A stretch of DNA of 64,000 bases from Ruminiclostridium papyrosolvens DSM 2782 (GTDB lineage: Bacteria > Bacillota > Clostridia > Acetivibrionales > DSM-1351): the NCBI RefSeq assembly GCF_029318685.1, contig NZ_CP119677.1, positions 4,703,001 through 4,767,000 on the forward strand. Direction: 5' to 3'. Positions 26,708 through 35,605 of this stretch are shown here, piece by piece. The translations under genes were made by a program, and so were the position numbers. Positions within the stretch are counted from its first letter, which is position 1. Each line of letters starts with the position of its first letter. A model generated the notes under the pieces. That model was given only the letters and a program-made list of their open reading frames with translations, was not told the origin of the DNA and did not search any database.

Positions 26708-27386
26708 CCCCCAAATTTCTATCTATGCATATGATACCATCAGCTATCTCTATAATTCTTTTGCAATAGCCTGCTATTTTATTATCATGTGTAACAATAA
26801 TAACAGTGACACCTTTTTTATTTAAATCAACTAACAATCCCATAATCTCATCAGCAGTTTTGCTGTCAAGCGCCCCTGTAGGTTCATCGGCTAAAATAAT
26901 TGACGGAGAATTTACAAGAGCTCTGGCAAGAGCCACCCTTTGCTTCTGTCCACCTGACATTGTACCGACTTTTTGAGTTTCTAATTCTTCAACACCCACC
27001 ATTGCCAGTGCCTCTCTGGCCGTTGTTTTCATTTTAATTAATGGTGTTTTGTTAAAATATAGTGGTGTCAAAACATTTTGCAATGCAGTTTCATCGTTTA
27101 ATAATGCAAAATCTTGGAGTAGGATGCCTATACTCTCATTTCTGAATTTAGAAAGCCTTCCTTCAGACAATTTATTAATTTGCGTATTGCCAAAAAAGTA
27201 ACTACCTTCAGTACTGTTATCTATACACCCGATGATATGCATCAATGTTGATTTGCCAGCGCCAGATGTACCCATTATTGCTATCATTTCGCCTTCCTTT
27301 ATTTCTATATTTATATTATTTAATGCAGTTAACTCGTTAGGCATACCAATATTGTACTTTTTTGTAACTCCGTTTAATTTAATCAT
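26676..27386 (-). CDS. ABC transporter ATPase, MacB/LolD type
   Basis: 236 residues with all nucleotide-binding motifs: Walker A MGTSGAGKST near 39-48, Q-loop GILLQDF, signature MSGGQKQR near 143-150, Walker B IILADEPTGALDSKT and H-loop VTHDNK. This subclass works with FtsX-like permeases (mechanotransmission, peptide or lipoprotein export, immunity). It lies 12 nt after the second permease gene and overlaps the following gene. Confidence 0.93.
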   Translation of the reverse strand: MIKLNGVTKKYNIGMPNELTALNNINIEIKEGEMIAIMGTSGAGKSTLMHIIGCIDNSTEGSYFFGNTQINKLSEGRLSKFRNESIGILLQDFALLNDETALQNVLTPLYFNKTPLIKMKTTAREALAMVGVEELETQKVGTMSGGQKQRVALARALVNSPSIILADEPTGALDSKTADEIMGLLVDLNKKGVTVIIVTHDNKIAGYCKRIIEIADGIICIDRNLGDDCIVTEEIL

Positions 27387-27398
27387 TATATTCGCTCC

Positions 27399-28604
27399 TT
27401 AACTTATTCTTAACATATCAATAGGTTTATTTCTTTTTAATAAAAAGAAGGGTATAATAAATGAAACTACAGACACGGCGATACTTGAAATACAAACTAT
27501 TAATAAACTTTTATCATTCAGAATAAAAAGTGTACTTTCTATTCTTCCAGTACGACGTGTATTAAAATAATGTAAAATTCCTATGAAAAGCAATCCTGAA
27601 AGTACAAAATAAAGCAAGGAGTATATTCCGGTTACTAAAATAGCACGCCTTTGTGTACATCCCGTTATGTAGTAAATTTTAAATTGATTCATGTTTTTTA
27701 ATGTAGTAAGCATACACATAGATATAATCCCACATGAGGACACTAAAAACAACATAATAATAAAAGGCAGCAGTAGTGACATGAGATGCGATATTTCTTT
27801 TTGCTCATCATTAATTAGTTCAGTGTCTGTTTTTGTATATGCGATAGATATTTCCTTTTTTAATTGATTAATTGTATCTTCTGGACATGATTTATCAAGG
27901 TATATGAAAACATTTCCATAAGGTACACTCGATATACTGACTTTTGATAGAGAAGTAACTATAAATAAACCAGTTTCAGTCTGACTTTTATATAAAAGCG
28001 ATAAAGGTAATTCCATATTCAGTGCAGTTAAATTTAGCGACAATACCTTCTCCGGCTTTGACAAAATACCTGTAACCATATAGCTTATTTCTTTTTTTAC
28101 GTTATCTTGTTCCGTAGGTATGTATGCAGTAATTATATCACCTATTTTATATTTGTTTGATAAATATCCGCCGATAACGCAAGGTTCATAACCATTTATT
28201 TTTTGAACATCAAACCATTTTCCCTTTGATAATGGATACTTAATAGCTTTTTTGGATTCATCGTCCATCATAAAAATATTCACTGCTTTATCTTTACTTG
28301 CATCTTTGTTTAGAGACCCAAAACTTCTTCGAATATTGGAAATACCTATAACCCATTTAAACCTTTTTGTTTTTTCTTTTAAGGTATCAGCAAGCTTATC
28401 TGCATTTGTTTCCCTATTTTGATTCATACAATATATTATTCTATAGCTACTATTTTTAAAAGTATTCATAATATTTGTGTTATTTATTGACATGTTTATC
28501 ACAACGACTAATATGACAGAAATGCATGCTAATTCCACAATAAGTATCGAATTTAAGAACTTATTTTTCTTAAACATTTTCATAGCCAGCAAAAATGTCT
28601 TCAA
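27399..28604 (-). CDS. FtsX-like ABC permease (second)
   Basis: 401 residues with the FtsX/MacB topology: one N-terminal helix (LNSILIVELACISVILVVVI), a roughly 220-residue outer domain, then three C-terminal helices (LLLPFIIMLFLVSSCGIIS; GIYSLLYFVLSGLLFIGIL; LLIVCISSIAVSVVSFIIPF). It pairs with the upstream 360-residue permease to make a heterodimer driven by the following ATPase. Unlike some members, there is no fused second FtsX domain. AT-rich, like the rest of the island. Confidence 0.85.
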   Translation of the reverse strand: MKTFLLAMKMFKKNKFLNSILIVELACISVILVVVINMSINNTNIMNTFKNSSYRIIYCMNQNRETNADKLADTLKEKTKRFKWVIGISNIRRSFGSLNKDASKDKAVNIFMMDDESKKAIKYPLSKGKWFDVQKINGYEPCVIGGYLSNKYKIGDIITAYIPTEQDNVKKEISYMVTGILSKPEKVLSLNLTALNMELPLSLLYKSQTETGLFIVTSLSKVSISSVPYGNVFIYLDKSCPEDTINQLKKEISIAYTKTDTELINDEQKEISHLMSLLLPFIIMLFLVSSCGIISMCMLTTLKNMNQFKIYYITGCTQRRAILVTGIYSLLYFVLSGLLFIGILHYFNTRRTGRIESTLFILNDKSLLIVCISSIAVSVVSFIIPFFLLKRNKPIDMLRIS

Positions 28605-28639
28605 ATCATCACCCCATATTTCAATTTATTTGTCGGAAA

Positions 28640-29722
28640 CTACAATAATTTTTGGTTTGCTATTAATGATTTTTTAAATACACTTATTAAAAATGGTGTT
28701 ATTGCCAATATAATAATTGATAAGAACGATATATATATAACTAAGCAGTTGGAAATTGTTATAGATGTTTGACTAAATATACTTACATTTGTTTTTTTAA
28801 GTATCAATAATACAATTAAACTAATAAAATATGATATAGTAAAAAGGAAAGCCATTTGAGAAAATAATAACAATATACTCTTTAAGCGTGAACAACCACA
28901 AATACGAAGTAAAATATAATCCTTTCTTGATTTCTCAATCATATACTTATATAAAAAGGTAAAGTTGAAAATTGCTATTAGTCCTATAAAAATACTGGAT
29001 ACAAGAGGTATAAATAGACTGGTAATAACTTTCTCGGGTATAGATTCCGGTAATATAACCTTTATATTCTTAATATTTGTTTCTAAATACTTCTTTAGCA
29101 TCTCTTTTTGTTTATCTGAAGTACTATCGGGTAAAATTATATCAAAAGCAGATAGAGTTAAAAACTTAAGTCCTGTAGTATATGGTATTTCATCAAGATA
29201 ATAATACTTTCGAATTCCTTTTACTTTAAAGCTTTTATTTTTAATAACCATGTTGTCTCCAATATTATATTGCTCAACATTTGGATTATATCTATTATCA
29301 GGATTTCTAGGTATAACCACATAGCTACCTTTTTCAATATCCTCAAATGAAATAGGAGATCCAAACACATCCTTGGAAAATTTATTCGGATATAAATAAC
29401 CTACAAGCTGTCTGTTATTTGTATTATCAATAAAAAACATAGAAATATTTTCTATATCTGAAATATTATTATTCTTAATAATATTTACAACATTATTTGT
29501 AATCTGTTTATCAAGCTTACATTTTTTCAAATCAGTTTTTATTGTACGCATGCTTGTATATTGTGATACGTAATTTGCTCTAGTATTAATTATCGTTGTG
29601 AAAAAAAACATGTAAGCAAAAATAGTAATTATTTGTACTACAATAAACAGTATAAAAACTAAACGATTTTTTTTATATAATGATACTATTCTATCTATTA
29701 ATATATATATTTTTTTAAGCAT
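28640..29722 (-). CDS. FtsX-like ABC permease (first)
   Basis: 360 residues. N-terminal helix (LVFILFIVVQIITIFAYMFFF), an external domain of about 200 residues rich in Asn/Lys, then helices LFIPLVSSIFIGLIAIFNFTF, LLFSQMAFLFTISYFISLIVLL and LVIYISFLSIIILAITPFLIS, giving the same four-helix layout as its neighbour. The two permeases are too different to be a recent duplication by eye. It follows the secreted-protein gene by 141 nt on the same strand. Confidence 0.82.
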   Translation of the reverse strand: MLKKIYILIDRIVSLYKKNRLVFILFIVVQIITIFAYMFFFTTIINTRANYVSQYTSMRTIKTDLKKCKLDKQITNNVVNIIKNNNISDIENISMFFIDNTNNRQLVGYLYPNKFSKDVFGSPISFEDIEKGSYVVIPRNPDNRYNPNVEQYNIGDNMVIKNKSFKVKGIRKYYYLDEIPYTTGLKFLTLSAFDIILPDSTSDKQKEMLKKYLETNIKNIKVILPESIPEKVITSLFIPLVSSIFIGLIAIFNFTFLYKYMIEKSRKDYILLRICGCSRLKSILLLFSQMAFLFTISYFISLIVLLILKKTNVSIFSQTSITISNCLVIYISFLSIIILAITPFLISVFKKSLIANQKLL

Positions 29723-29863
29723 AATACACTCCCAAGCATATGATTAATAATAAATAAGCAAAAATAAATAGGCAATATTACGATGCCTATTTATTTTTGA
29801 ATCTTATTTATTTTGCTACAAAAACAAAGCACACGATCTCTTAAAAATATGTATTCCTAAAAC

Positions 29864-30292
29864 TTAATTAGTAACCTTCAAATATAGATCCTTATAAACG
29901 CTAGCAGATCTACTAGTTCCATTATATATGCGTGCTAATGAATGACCGGTTGCAGTATCATGGCTTGATATATGACCCATAGATCCTACACTGTCCATTT
30001 GCTCGGACCAATCATATAAAGTTCCAGCTCCGTCTGCAAAATCTATTTCAGTATATACCCATTTACCCTCGCATGCTGCATTTGCACAACCCCAAACATC
30101 GTCATAAGGAAGTATTGATCCCTCATCATATTCTACAAACAGCCTCCAACCAGTACCACTCTTCTCAACATTTGTAGAATCTGTCCTTACAGTGGTATAA
30201 CTATAAGTGTATGCATTTACAAATGTAAAAGAGGTAATAATACAAACTAATACTGCTATACATAAAACTGATTTTTTAAGATTTTTTTTCAT
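29864..30292 (-). CDS. Secreted 142-residue protein, possible bacteriocin-like substrate
   Basis: A classical Sec signal: KKNLKK, a hydrophobic core (SVLCIAVLVCIITSFTF) and a likely cut after VNA (about residue 27). The mature part is about 115 residues, with two cysteines four residues apart (GCANAACEGKW) and a His/Ser-rich segment SSHDTATGHSLARIYNGTSRSASV. That segment resembles, weakly, the C-terminal part of lactococcin 972-type bacteriocins, and the downstream ATPase plus FtsX-like permeases echo the exporter/immunity genes that accompany them. I see no leader typical of class II peptides. Function unproven. Confidence 0.75.
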   Translation of the reverse strand: MKKNLKKSVLCIAVLVCIITSFTFVNAYTYSYTTVRTDSTNVEKSGTGWRLFVEYDEGSILPYDDVWGCANAACEGKWVYTEIDFADGAGTLYDWSEQMDSVGSMGHISSHDTATGHSLARIYNGTSRSASVYKDLYLKVTN

Positions 30293-30332
30293 AATTTTTC
30301 ACCTTCTAAAATTAAGACGTATCTTTTGATAA

Positions 30333-30361
30333 ATAATAACATAGTTCTCATATTTTGTAAA
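30333..30361 (-). promoter_or_regulatory. Promoter of the secreted-protein/ABC operon
   Basis: Minus strand TTTACA (30361-30356), 17 nt, TATTAT (30338-30333), 41 nt before the start codon of the secreted protein, which has a GAAGGTGA ribosome site. Confidence 0.6.
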
Positions 30362-30400
30362 ATTTATATTGTTTCATTTTTTAAAGATAAGCATTTGTAA

Positions 30401-30644
30401 TTGATTGAAATGCAAGTAAATGTACATCCATCAAGCATAAAAGTTACAGACGAATATAAGGGAATCAACTGAGACAAGCAGATAGAAAACCGTAAATTAT
30501 CAATACGTTGCAAAATAGATCATCCATTGCTCATTGTTAAAAAGCGGTTTAGATATAGAGAAGCACATGAACCAATTCCAAGTACTATTCGCCAGTGCAA
30601 ACCTTGTCATGTGTTTGATAACTGAGCGAAGCAAGGACTTTTAA
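30401..30644 (+). pseudogene. IS transposase C-terminal remnant (IS5/IS1182-like)
   Basis: Plus-strand reading gives KVTDEYKGIN, a TGA where related transposases have Trp, then DKQIENRKLSIRCKIDHPLLIVKKRFRY. After a frame change it continues FQVLFASANLVMCL to a stop at 30642-30644. The HP-x-L-I-V-K-x-x-F-G/R-Y and LFASANLVM segments are the conserved C-terminus of IS transposases of this group. A nonsense codon, a frameshift and a missing N-terminal half make it dead. It sits just upstream of the AT-rich ABC island and may mark a past insertion. Confidence 0.8.
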
Positions 30645-30962
30645 ATGGCATAACCGTGCCGTTTTTCAGGAAATATACCCCAAAAGGGGCATATATAAAG
30701 CAAAAAATAGCACCCCCAATGTGCTATTTACTAAAAAACATCTTGAATTCTAAGTGGATACATTAAAAGAGTTCCCTAGCATACCAGTATTCAATTAATG
30801 GATTAATCGTTTCCGTATTCTTGTTTGATGTTTTTGCCTACCAAACCAGCGGTCCGGTTAAATTCTTACTGTTATGCTCTCATATTTTATCTTTATCCTT
30901 TGTAAAAAGTATAAAGATGATTTTCGGATAATTTATCCAAAAATATTTAATTCAACTTCCTC
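30645..30962. other. Non-coding gap beside the transposase remnant
   Basis: The last part of a gap of about 670 nt. I see a minor CCCCAAAAGGGG stem at about 30679-30690 and the hairpin listed at 30705-30729, and no convincing gene. Confidence 0.5.
30705..30729 (-). terminator. Terminator for the SGNH hydrolase gene
   Basis: AAATAGCAC/GTGCTATTT stem with loop ATTGGGG and a T run on the minus strand, about 230 nt past the hydrolase stop. Confidence 0.6.
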
Positions 30963-31655
30963 TTAGAAGCTGAATTCCAGCATGGATTCTAAAATCTTTT
31001 TATGGCCTTCTTCGTTGGGATGAATACCATCTGCACAAATCTGTGTACCGTAGTTCTTACTTAGCAAAAAGCTTTCTCTGATATCTATCATTTTGCAGTC
31101 CATTTGGCGTGAAACCCACTCTACTGCATTGTTATAAGCTTCCTGCCAACGGTATATCCTTGCCACATCACCCAACCAGTGAAGTATATTTTCCTTGTTT
31201 AACCCTTTTGAAATCCAGTTAAAATATCTCTCAGGTTCCAGAGGCGGTAAGTTCATAAGTACCGGAGTTATCCCCTTTTTTCTGAACATCTCCACCATAT
31301 TTTGAAGAGTGTTTTTAAAGCTTTCAATGGAAGTCTTAGGCTGATGCACCAAGTCAGGGTTTTCAGCTACCTCGCTCCAATTAAAATCGCAATCATTTCC
31401 GCCAAATTCTATTATTACAATATTTTCTTTATCGGAAATTAATTTGTCTATAGAATTTGATATTCTGTTCAGGGCCTTAGTGGATGTCATACCGAAGTAT
31501 GCATTATTTTTTACATTAAACCCTGTTATCTGGGCAAAGCTGCTTATGCTGTTATCCTTCATTACCTTGTATTTGCCGTCGTTTTCATCCAGAATAACGC
31601 CTTTTAAAATTGAATCTCCCCAAACAATTATATTTTTATTTGCTGAATTTGACAT
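30963..31655 (-). CDS. SGNH/GDSL-type hydrolase
   Basis: 230 residues, cytoplasmic (no signal). The nucleophile serine is in IIVWGDSILKG (about S16), the oxyanion Gly/Asn block is EFGGNDCDFNW, and the Asp-His pair is in CADGIHPNEEGHK near the end. This is a complete catalytic set for esterase or lipase-like chemistry. The substrate is unknown; cellulolytic clostridia carry several similar esterases. It is a single-gene unit on the minus strand. Confidence 0.85.
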   Translation of the reverse strand: MSNSANKNIIVWGDSILKGVILDENDGKYKVMKDNSISSFAQITGFNVKNNAYFGMTSTKALNRISNSIDKLISDKENIVIIEFGGNDCDFNWSEVAENPDLVHQPKTSIESFKNTLQNMVEMFRKKGITPVLMNLPPLEPERYFNWISKGLNKENILHWLGDVARIYRWQEAYNNAVEWVSRQMDCKMIDIRESFLLSKNYGTQICADGIHPNEEGHKKILESMLEFSF

Positions 31656-31850
31656 AGACGATACACTCCTATTACCTGTAATTATATATCACTAAAATTA
31701 TGTATTATATTATCAATATTTTATTATCTAGTTTTCAATACTATATTACCCGTTTTAGTTCTTCTTGTCAAGGTTTTGTAATAACTATATTGTAATAAAT
31801 AAACAATGTGTTATAATTAAGATAACCATTTATCAGGAGTGATATTCATT

Positions 31851-32429
31851 TTGGACAATATTAAAGTCAATAATATAAAGGAAGAACTTGGCCAATTATC
31901 GGCCTCCCTTGGCTCATACAAAACTGAAAATTGGAGTCAGTTTCCTGCAATAGATTTATATATGGATCAAGTAGTAACTTATCTTGAAAGATTGTTGAAC
32001 ATTTTCGGGGATACTTCCGATTCCAGTAAGACAATTACCTCAAGTATGGTAAATAATTATGTAAAGGAAGGCTATTTAAAACGTCCTGTTAATAAGAAGT
32101 ATGACAGGGTGCATCTTGTGTCTCTTTACATTATGTCAATGCTGAAGCCGGTATTGCCAATTCCGCTTATTGCCCGTTCACTGGGTAATTTTAACGACGA
32201 AGATGAGTACCATAATTTTTATAATGAACTGACAAATCTTCAGGATCAGGCATTTAGCAGTGTTTCTCAAAAGCTACTAACCCTCATTGAGAATGTGGAT
32301 GAAGACGATTACGAAAACTCACTTCGTCTTTTTGCATTACAGCTTTCAAGCGAAGCAAATGCTCATAGGATTGCAGCTGAGAAAATAATGTCCTTGCTGA
32401 ATCAAAATGATAAGACTAAAAGCAAGTAA
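31851..32429 (+). CDS. DUF1836 family protein
   Basis: 192 residues from TTG 31851. The frame is open to GTG 31839, but that codon overlaps the AGGAGTG ribosome site, so TTG is favoured. FPAIDLYMDQVVTYLERLL at the start and MVNNYVKEGYLKRPVNKKYDRVHL in the middle are the hallmark of DUF1836, which contains a MerR-like helix-turn-helix (SSMVNNYVKEG) and may regulate transcription. Its stop codon abuts the stop of convergent ytaF with no bases between. Confidence 0.85.
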   Translation: MDNIKVNNIKEELGQLSASLGSYKTENWSQFPAIDLYMDQVVTYLERLLNIFGDTSDSSKTITSSMVNNYVKEGYLKRPVNKKYDRVHLVSLYIMSMLKPVLPIPLIARSLGNFNDEDEYHNFYNELTNLQDQAFSSVSQKLLTLIENVDEDDYENSLRLFALQLSSEANAHRIAAEKIMSLLNQNDKTKSK

Positions 32430-33053
32430 TTATGCAATTATTTGGTACAATCCTATAACCAGCAACAGTATGCCCGATATGACTGTTGCTTTTTCACCCA
32501 GAAATTTTGATGCATATCGTCTGCCTATTATTGCCCCCACCCATATAGTCATCAGGCTGAAGGCTACTACTGCCGCTGACAAAACAAATGCATTAATTCC
32601 CGATACACCTGCCCCAAATCCCGTACCAATACAATTGGATGCCAGTGCTATGCCCAGAAGTATGGATTCTTTAAGTGATATATCTCCGGAATAGTCTCTA
32701 TCTGCAATACCCGGGTCATCCATTACAGCCTTTATATCGTCTATGTACTGAAGGCTGTTGCCATGAACCTTTTTAGATTTCCTTCTGCTATTCAGATATC
32801 CGATAATCGTGAATAAGCCCATAATAATCACTATAGAACCGCCAATAGTCTTTCCAAGGAAATCGGGAATATAGTTTGTAAGTATGTTTCCAAGCAGACT
32901 GGACAACAGTGTTGCTATACCCGAAAATAAAGCGATTGAAATATTTGACTTGAACGGTACATTTATCTTTCTTGCTCCATATGCCAGACCGATTGCCATA
33001 TTGTCTAAATTCGGTGCCAGGCACAGTAAAAAAATTGATAGAATAACCCCCAC
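32430..33053 (-). CDS. ytaF: Sporulation membrane protein YtaF
   Basis: 207 residues with six hydrophobic helices in two sets of three, separated by a charged cytoplasmic loop (YLNSRRKSKKVHGN to DIKAVMDDPGIADRD). LAPNLDNMAIGLAYGAR and ALASNCIGTGFGAGVSG are the paired repeat motifs of the MntP/YtaF family. It is expressed under sporulation control in bacilli; the transported ion is not established here. No terminator separates it from the DUF1836 gene running the other way. Confidence 0.88.
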   Translation of the reverse strand: MGVILSIFLLCLAPNLDNMAIGLAYGARKINVPFKSNISIALFSGIATLLSSLLGNILTNYIPDFLGKTIGGSIVIIMGLFTIIGYLNSRRKSKKVHGNSLQYIDDIKAVMDDPGIADRDYSGDISLKESILLGIALASNCIGTGFGAGVSGINAFVLSAAVVAFSLMTIWVGAIIGRRYASKFLGEKATVISGILLLVIGLYQIIA

Positions 33054-33177
33054 GGTCTTTTCACCTCAGGATAGTATATTTTCATTTAAACAGAATAGTG
33101 CATGTCCCACAAAAACGTATTATTCTATGTAAATTTTATACTTTTAAGTATTTTTATGTTTTTTATGTTAAAACGTA

Positions 33178-33206
33178 TTGACAACTTTTAAATATGGATG
33201 TAATCT
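33178..33206 (+). promoter_or_regulatory. Promoter of the trp operon
   Basis: TTGACA (33178-33183), 17 nt spacer, TAATCT (33201-33206), about 30 nt before the T-box Stem I. Confidence 0.7.
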
Positions 33207-33234
33207 TATATTAAATTTAATATCTGCCCTTAAA

Positions 33235-33515
33235 ACCGTTGATGTGGAGATAACGGTGATACGTGCACTTACAGAGAGCAAGGGAAGCTGAGAGCCTTGC
33301 AGAACGCAGTACATCAAATGGACCACTGAGGGCGTAGTCAAATGGAAATATCTTTCCAGAGTATTCTACGACGTAACACATGCGTTATTTGTGAGAAATA
33401 TGTTTGTATTTCGTAAGTGTGTAAGATTTATTTACTTACAAAACAAGGTGGCACCGCGGGTGAATTTTTTACACTCGTCCTTGACTATTTCAGTCAAAGG
33501 GCGGGTGTTTTTAGT
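33235..33515 (+). promoter_or_regulatory. T-box leader, tryptophan specifier, upstream of trpE
   Basis: The T-box sequence AAGGTGGCACCGCGGGTG lies at 33445-33462 and is followed by a terminator, a 10-14 bp stem with TTTTTA at about 33471-33515. In Stem I, GTGG/CCAC closes the specifier loop below the helix TGATACGTGC/GCAGTACATCA. The loop shows TGG followed by A (33319-33321), the Trp codon. Shortage of charged tRNA-Trp should relieve termination and switch on trpEGDCFBA. Confidence 0.96.
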
Positions 33516-33557
33516 TTATCAAAGAAAATAAATCTTGCACAAAGAAGGAGTGGTTTT

Positions 33558-35024
33558 ATGTACAAACCAAGTTTGGAGGAAGCAAAACAACTGTCAGCAG
33601 GATATACAATTATACCTGTCAGTTGCGAAATCTTTTCGGATATTAAAACACCAATTGCAGTACTCCAAAGCCTCAGGGCAGTGAGCAGTCGTTATTATCT
33701 TCTGGAAAGCGTTGAAAACGGCGAAAAATGGGGTCGGTACTCATTTCTGGGCTTTGATCCCGTTATTGAACTTTCTTGCAAAGACGGAAACCTTGAAATT
33801 AAGGGCGAGTGTTCAAAAAAGGTTGCCACAAATGATCCCAACAGTCACATCAGAGAAATTCTGAACCAATACAGAAGCCCCAGACTCAGCTTTCTTCCAC
33901 CTTTTACGGGAGGCTTTGTAGGTTACTTTGCATACGATTATATAAAGTATTCCGAAAGAACACTAAAGCTTGACGGAATAGATGACACAAACTTTAACGA
34001 TGTGGATTTAATGCTCTTCGACAAGGTAATAGCCTTTGACCATTTTAAGCAAAAAATTATTGTCATTGTTAATATAAAAACAGATAATCTTGAAGTAAAT
34101 TATGAAAAAGCTTTAAAGGAAATAGACCGTATAATACATTTGATTAAACAGGAAATCCCTAGCGAAAAGACAGTCTCAAAATTATTGTCACCCTTTACCC
34201 CTAAATTCAGCATTGAGGAGTACTCCAAAATTGTAGAAAAGGTTAAGCACCACATTTTTGAAGGCGATATATTTCAGGCTGTTCCATCCAACAGGCAAAC
34301 AGCAGACTTTGAAGGAAGCCTTTTGGATGCCTACAGAACTTTAAGAACCACTAATCCGTCACCATATATGTTCTTTGTAAAGTTTGATGATTTAGAGATA
34401 ACCGGAACCTCACCTGAAACTCTTATAAAGCTTGAAAACGGCAATCTCTCCACCTTCCCTATCGCCGGAACAAGACCCCGTGGGGAAACCGAGGAAAAAG
34501 ACAAAGAATTGATTAGAGGCCTTTTAAGTGATGAAAAAGAGCTATCCGAGCATAACATGCTTGTAGACCTTGGGAGGAACGATTTAGGGAGAATCAGTGA
34601 ATTTGGAACCGTTGAGGTTAAGAATTATCTGAGTATAAAGAAATTCTCCCACGTTATTCATATAGAGTCCAAAGTTATCGGCAAGCTTCGTAAGGATATG
34701 GATCAACTGGATGCCATAACTGCTATCCTCCCTGCCGGAACTCTTTCGGGAGCACCCAAAATCCGTGCCTGTCAGATAATAAATGAAGTTGAGGGACATA
34801 AGAGAGGAATTTACGGCGGTACAATAGGATACATTGATTTTACGGGGAATATGGACACCTGTATTGCAATAAGAACAGCTATTCTAAAGGATAAAAAAGT
34901 ATATGTTCAATCCGGCGGAGGTATAGTTGCAGACAGTGTTCCCGAAACAGAGTACATGGAAACCGTCAATAAGGCAAGCGCCGTAATAAGTGCTTTAGAG
35001 ATGTCCGAAAGGGGGATTGACTAA
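33558..35024 (+). CDS. trpE: Anthranilate synthase component I
   Basis: 488 residues from ATG 33558, which has AAGGAG upstream; a longer in-frame reading from 33417 runs through the T-box and is not real. TrpE aminates chorismate to anthranilate with ammonia from TrpG. The LLES motif near 45 (YYLLESVENG), which binds feedback inhibitor Trp, is present. The chorismate-utilising core carries ITGTSPETLI, LRKDMDQLDAITAILPAGTLSGAPK and the final GGGIVADSVPETEYMET. Stop and trpG start overlap by one base. Confidence 0.96.
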   Translation: MYKPSLEEAKQLSAGYTIIPVSCEIFSDIKTPIAVLQSLRAVSSRYYLLESVENGEKWGRYSFLGFDPVIELSCKDGNLEIKGECSKKVATNDPNSHIREILNQYRSPRLSFLPPFTGGFVGYFAYDYIKYSERTLKLDGIDDTNFNDVDLMLFDKVIAFDHFKQKIIVIVNIKTDNLEVNYEKALKEIDRIIHLIKQEIPSEKTVSKLLSPFTPKFSIEEYSKIVEKVKHHIFEGDIFQAVPSNRQTADFEGSLLDAYRTLRTTNPSPYMFFVKFDDLEITGTSPETLIKLENGNLSTFPIAGTRPRGETEEKDKELIRGLLSDEKELSEHNMLVDLGRNDLGRISEFGTVEVKNYLSIKKFSHVIHIESKVIGKLRKDMDQLDAITAILPAGTLSGAPKIRACQIINEVEGHKRGIYGGTIGYIDFTGNMDTCIAIRTAILKDKKVYVQSGGGIVADSVPETEYMETVNKASAVISALEMSERGID

Positions 35025-35605
35025 TGATTTTATTAATTGATAACTATGACAGCTTTTCTTATAACCTATATCAGCTTATAGGGACTATAAACAGTGATAT
35101 AAGGGTAGTCAGAAATGATGAGATTACCATCGAGGAAATAGAAGCTTTAAACCCTTCACATATTATTCTCTCCCCGGGGCCGGGTCGTCCCTCAGATGCA
35201 GGTATATGCGAGGCAGTAATAAAGCACTTCCATAAAGTAAAACCCATTTTAGGGGTATGCCTTGGACATCAGGCAATCTGTGAAGCCTTTGGAGCTACTG
35301 TTTCATATGCAAAGGTACTGATGCACGGTAAAAAAAGCCTCATACACATTGCAAACGGCAGTGCTGTTTTCAGAGGCCTTCCACCCATTATTGAAGGTGC
35401 AAGATATCATTCCTTGTCAGCAGTACGCAACACTCTCCCCGACGAACTGTTGGTTATAGGAGAGGATGACGGCGGTGAAGTAATGGGCATTAAGCACAGA
35501 GATTATAATGTTTACGGACTTCAATTTCATCCGGAATCTGTTTTAACACCCAATGGTATAAAAATATTGGATAACTTTCTTAGAATAGGCGGTGAGGCAA
35601 ATTGA
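35024..35605 (+). CDS. trpG: Anthranilate synthase component II (glutamine amidotransferase)
   Basis: 193 residues, class I amidotransferase: nucleophile C79 in ILGVCLGHQAI, with the His-Glu pair in LQFHPESVLTP. PGPGRPSDAGI is the oxyanion region. It supplies ammonia to TrpE and may also serve PabB. It overlaps trpE by 1 nt and trpD by 4 nt, so the three are translationally coupled. Confidence 0.95.
   Translation: MILLIDNYDSFSYNLYQLIGTINSDIRVVRNDEITIEEIEALNPSHIILSPGPGRPSDAGICEAVIKHFHKVKPILGVCLGHQAICEAFGATVSYAKVLMHGKKSLIHIANGSAVFRGLPPIIEGARYHSLSAVRNTLPDELLVIGEDDGGEVMGIKHRDYNVYGLQFHPESVLTPNGIKILDNFLRIGGEAN

Noticed and set aside
29864-30292. Firm call of lactococcin 972
   Set aside because: Resemblance is limited to a short His/Ser-rich tail, the protein is longer and no alignment could be run; kept as a lead only.
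30401-30644. Functional transposase
   Set aside because: Nonsense and frameshift changes and a missing N-terminal half; listed as a pseudogene.
33417-33557. Upstream extension of trpE
   Set aside because: It translates the T-box antiterminator and terminator; ATG 33558 has its own AAGGAG.
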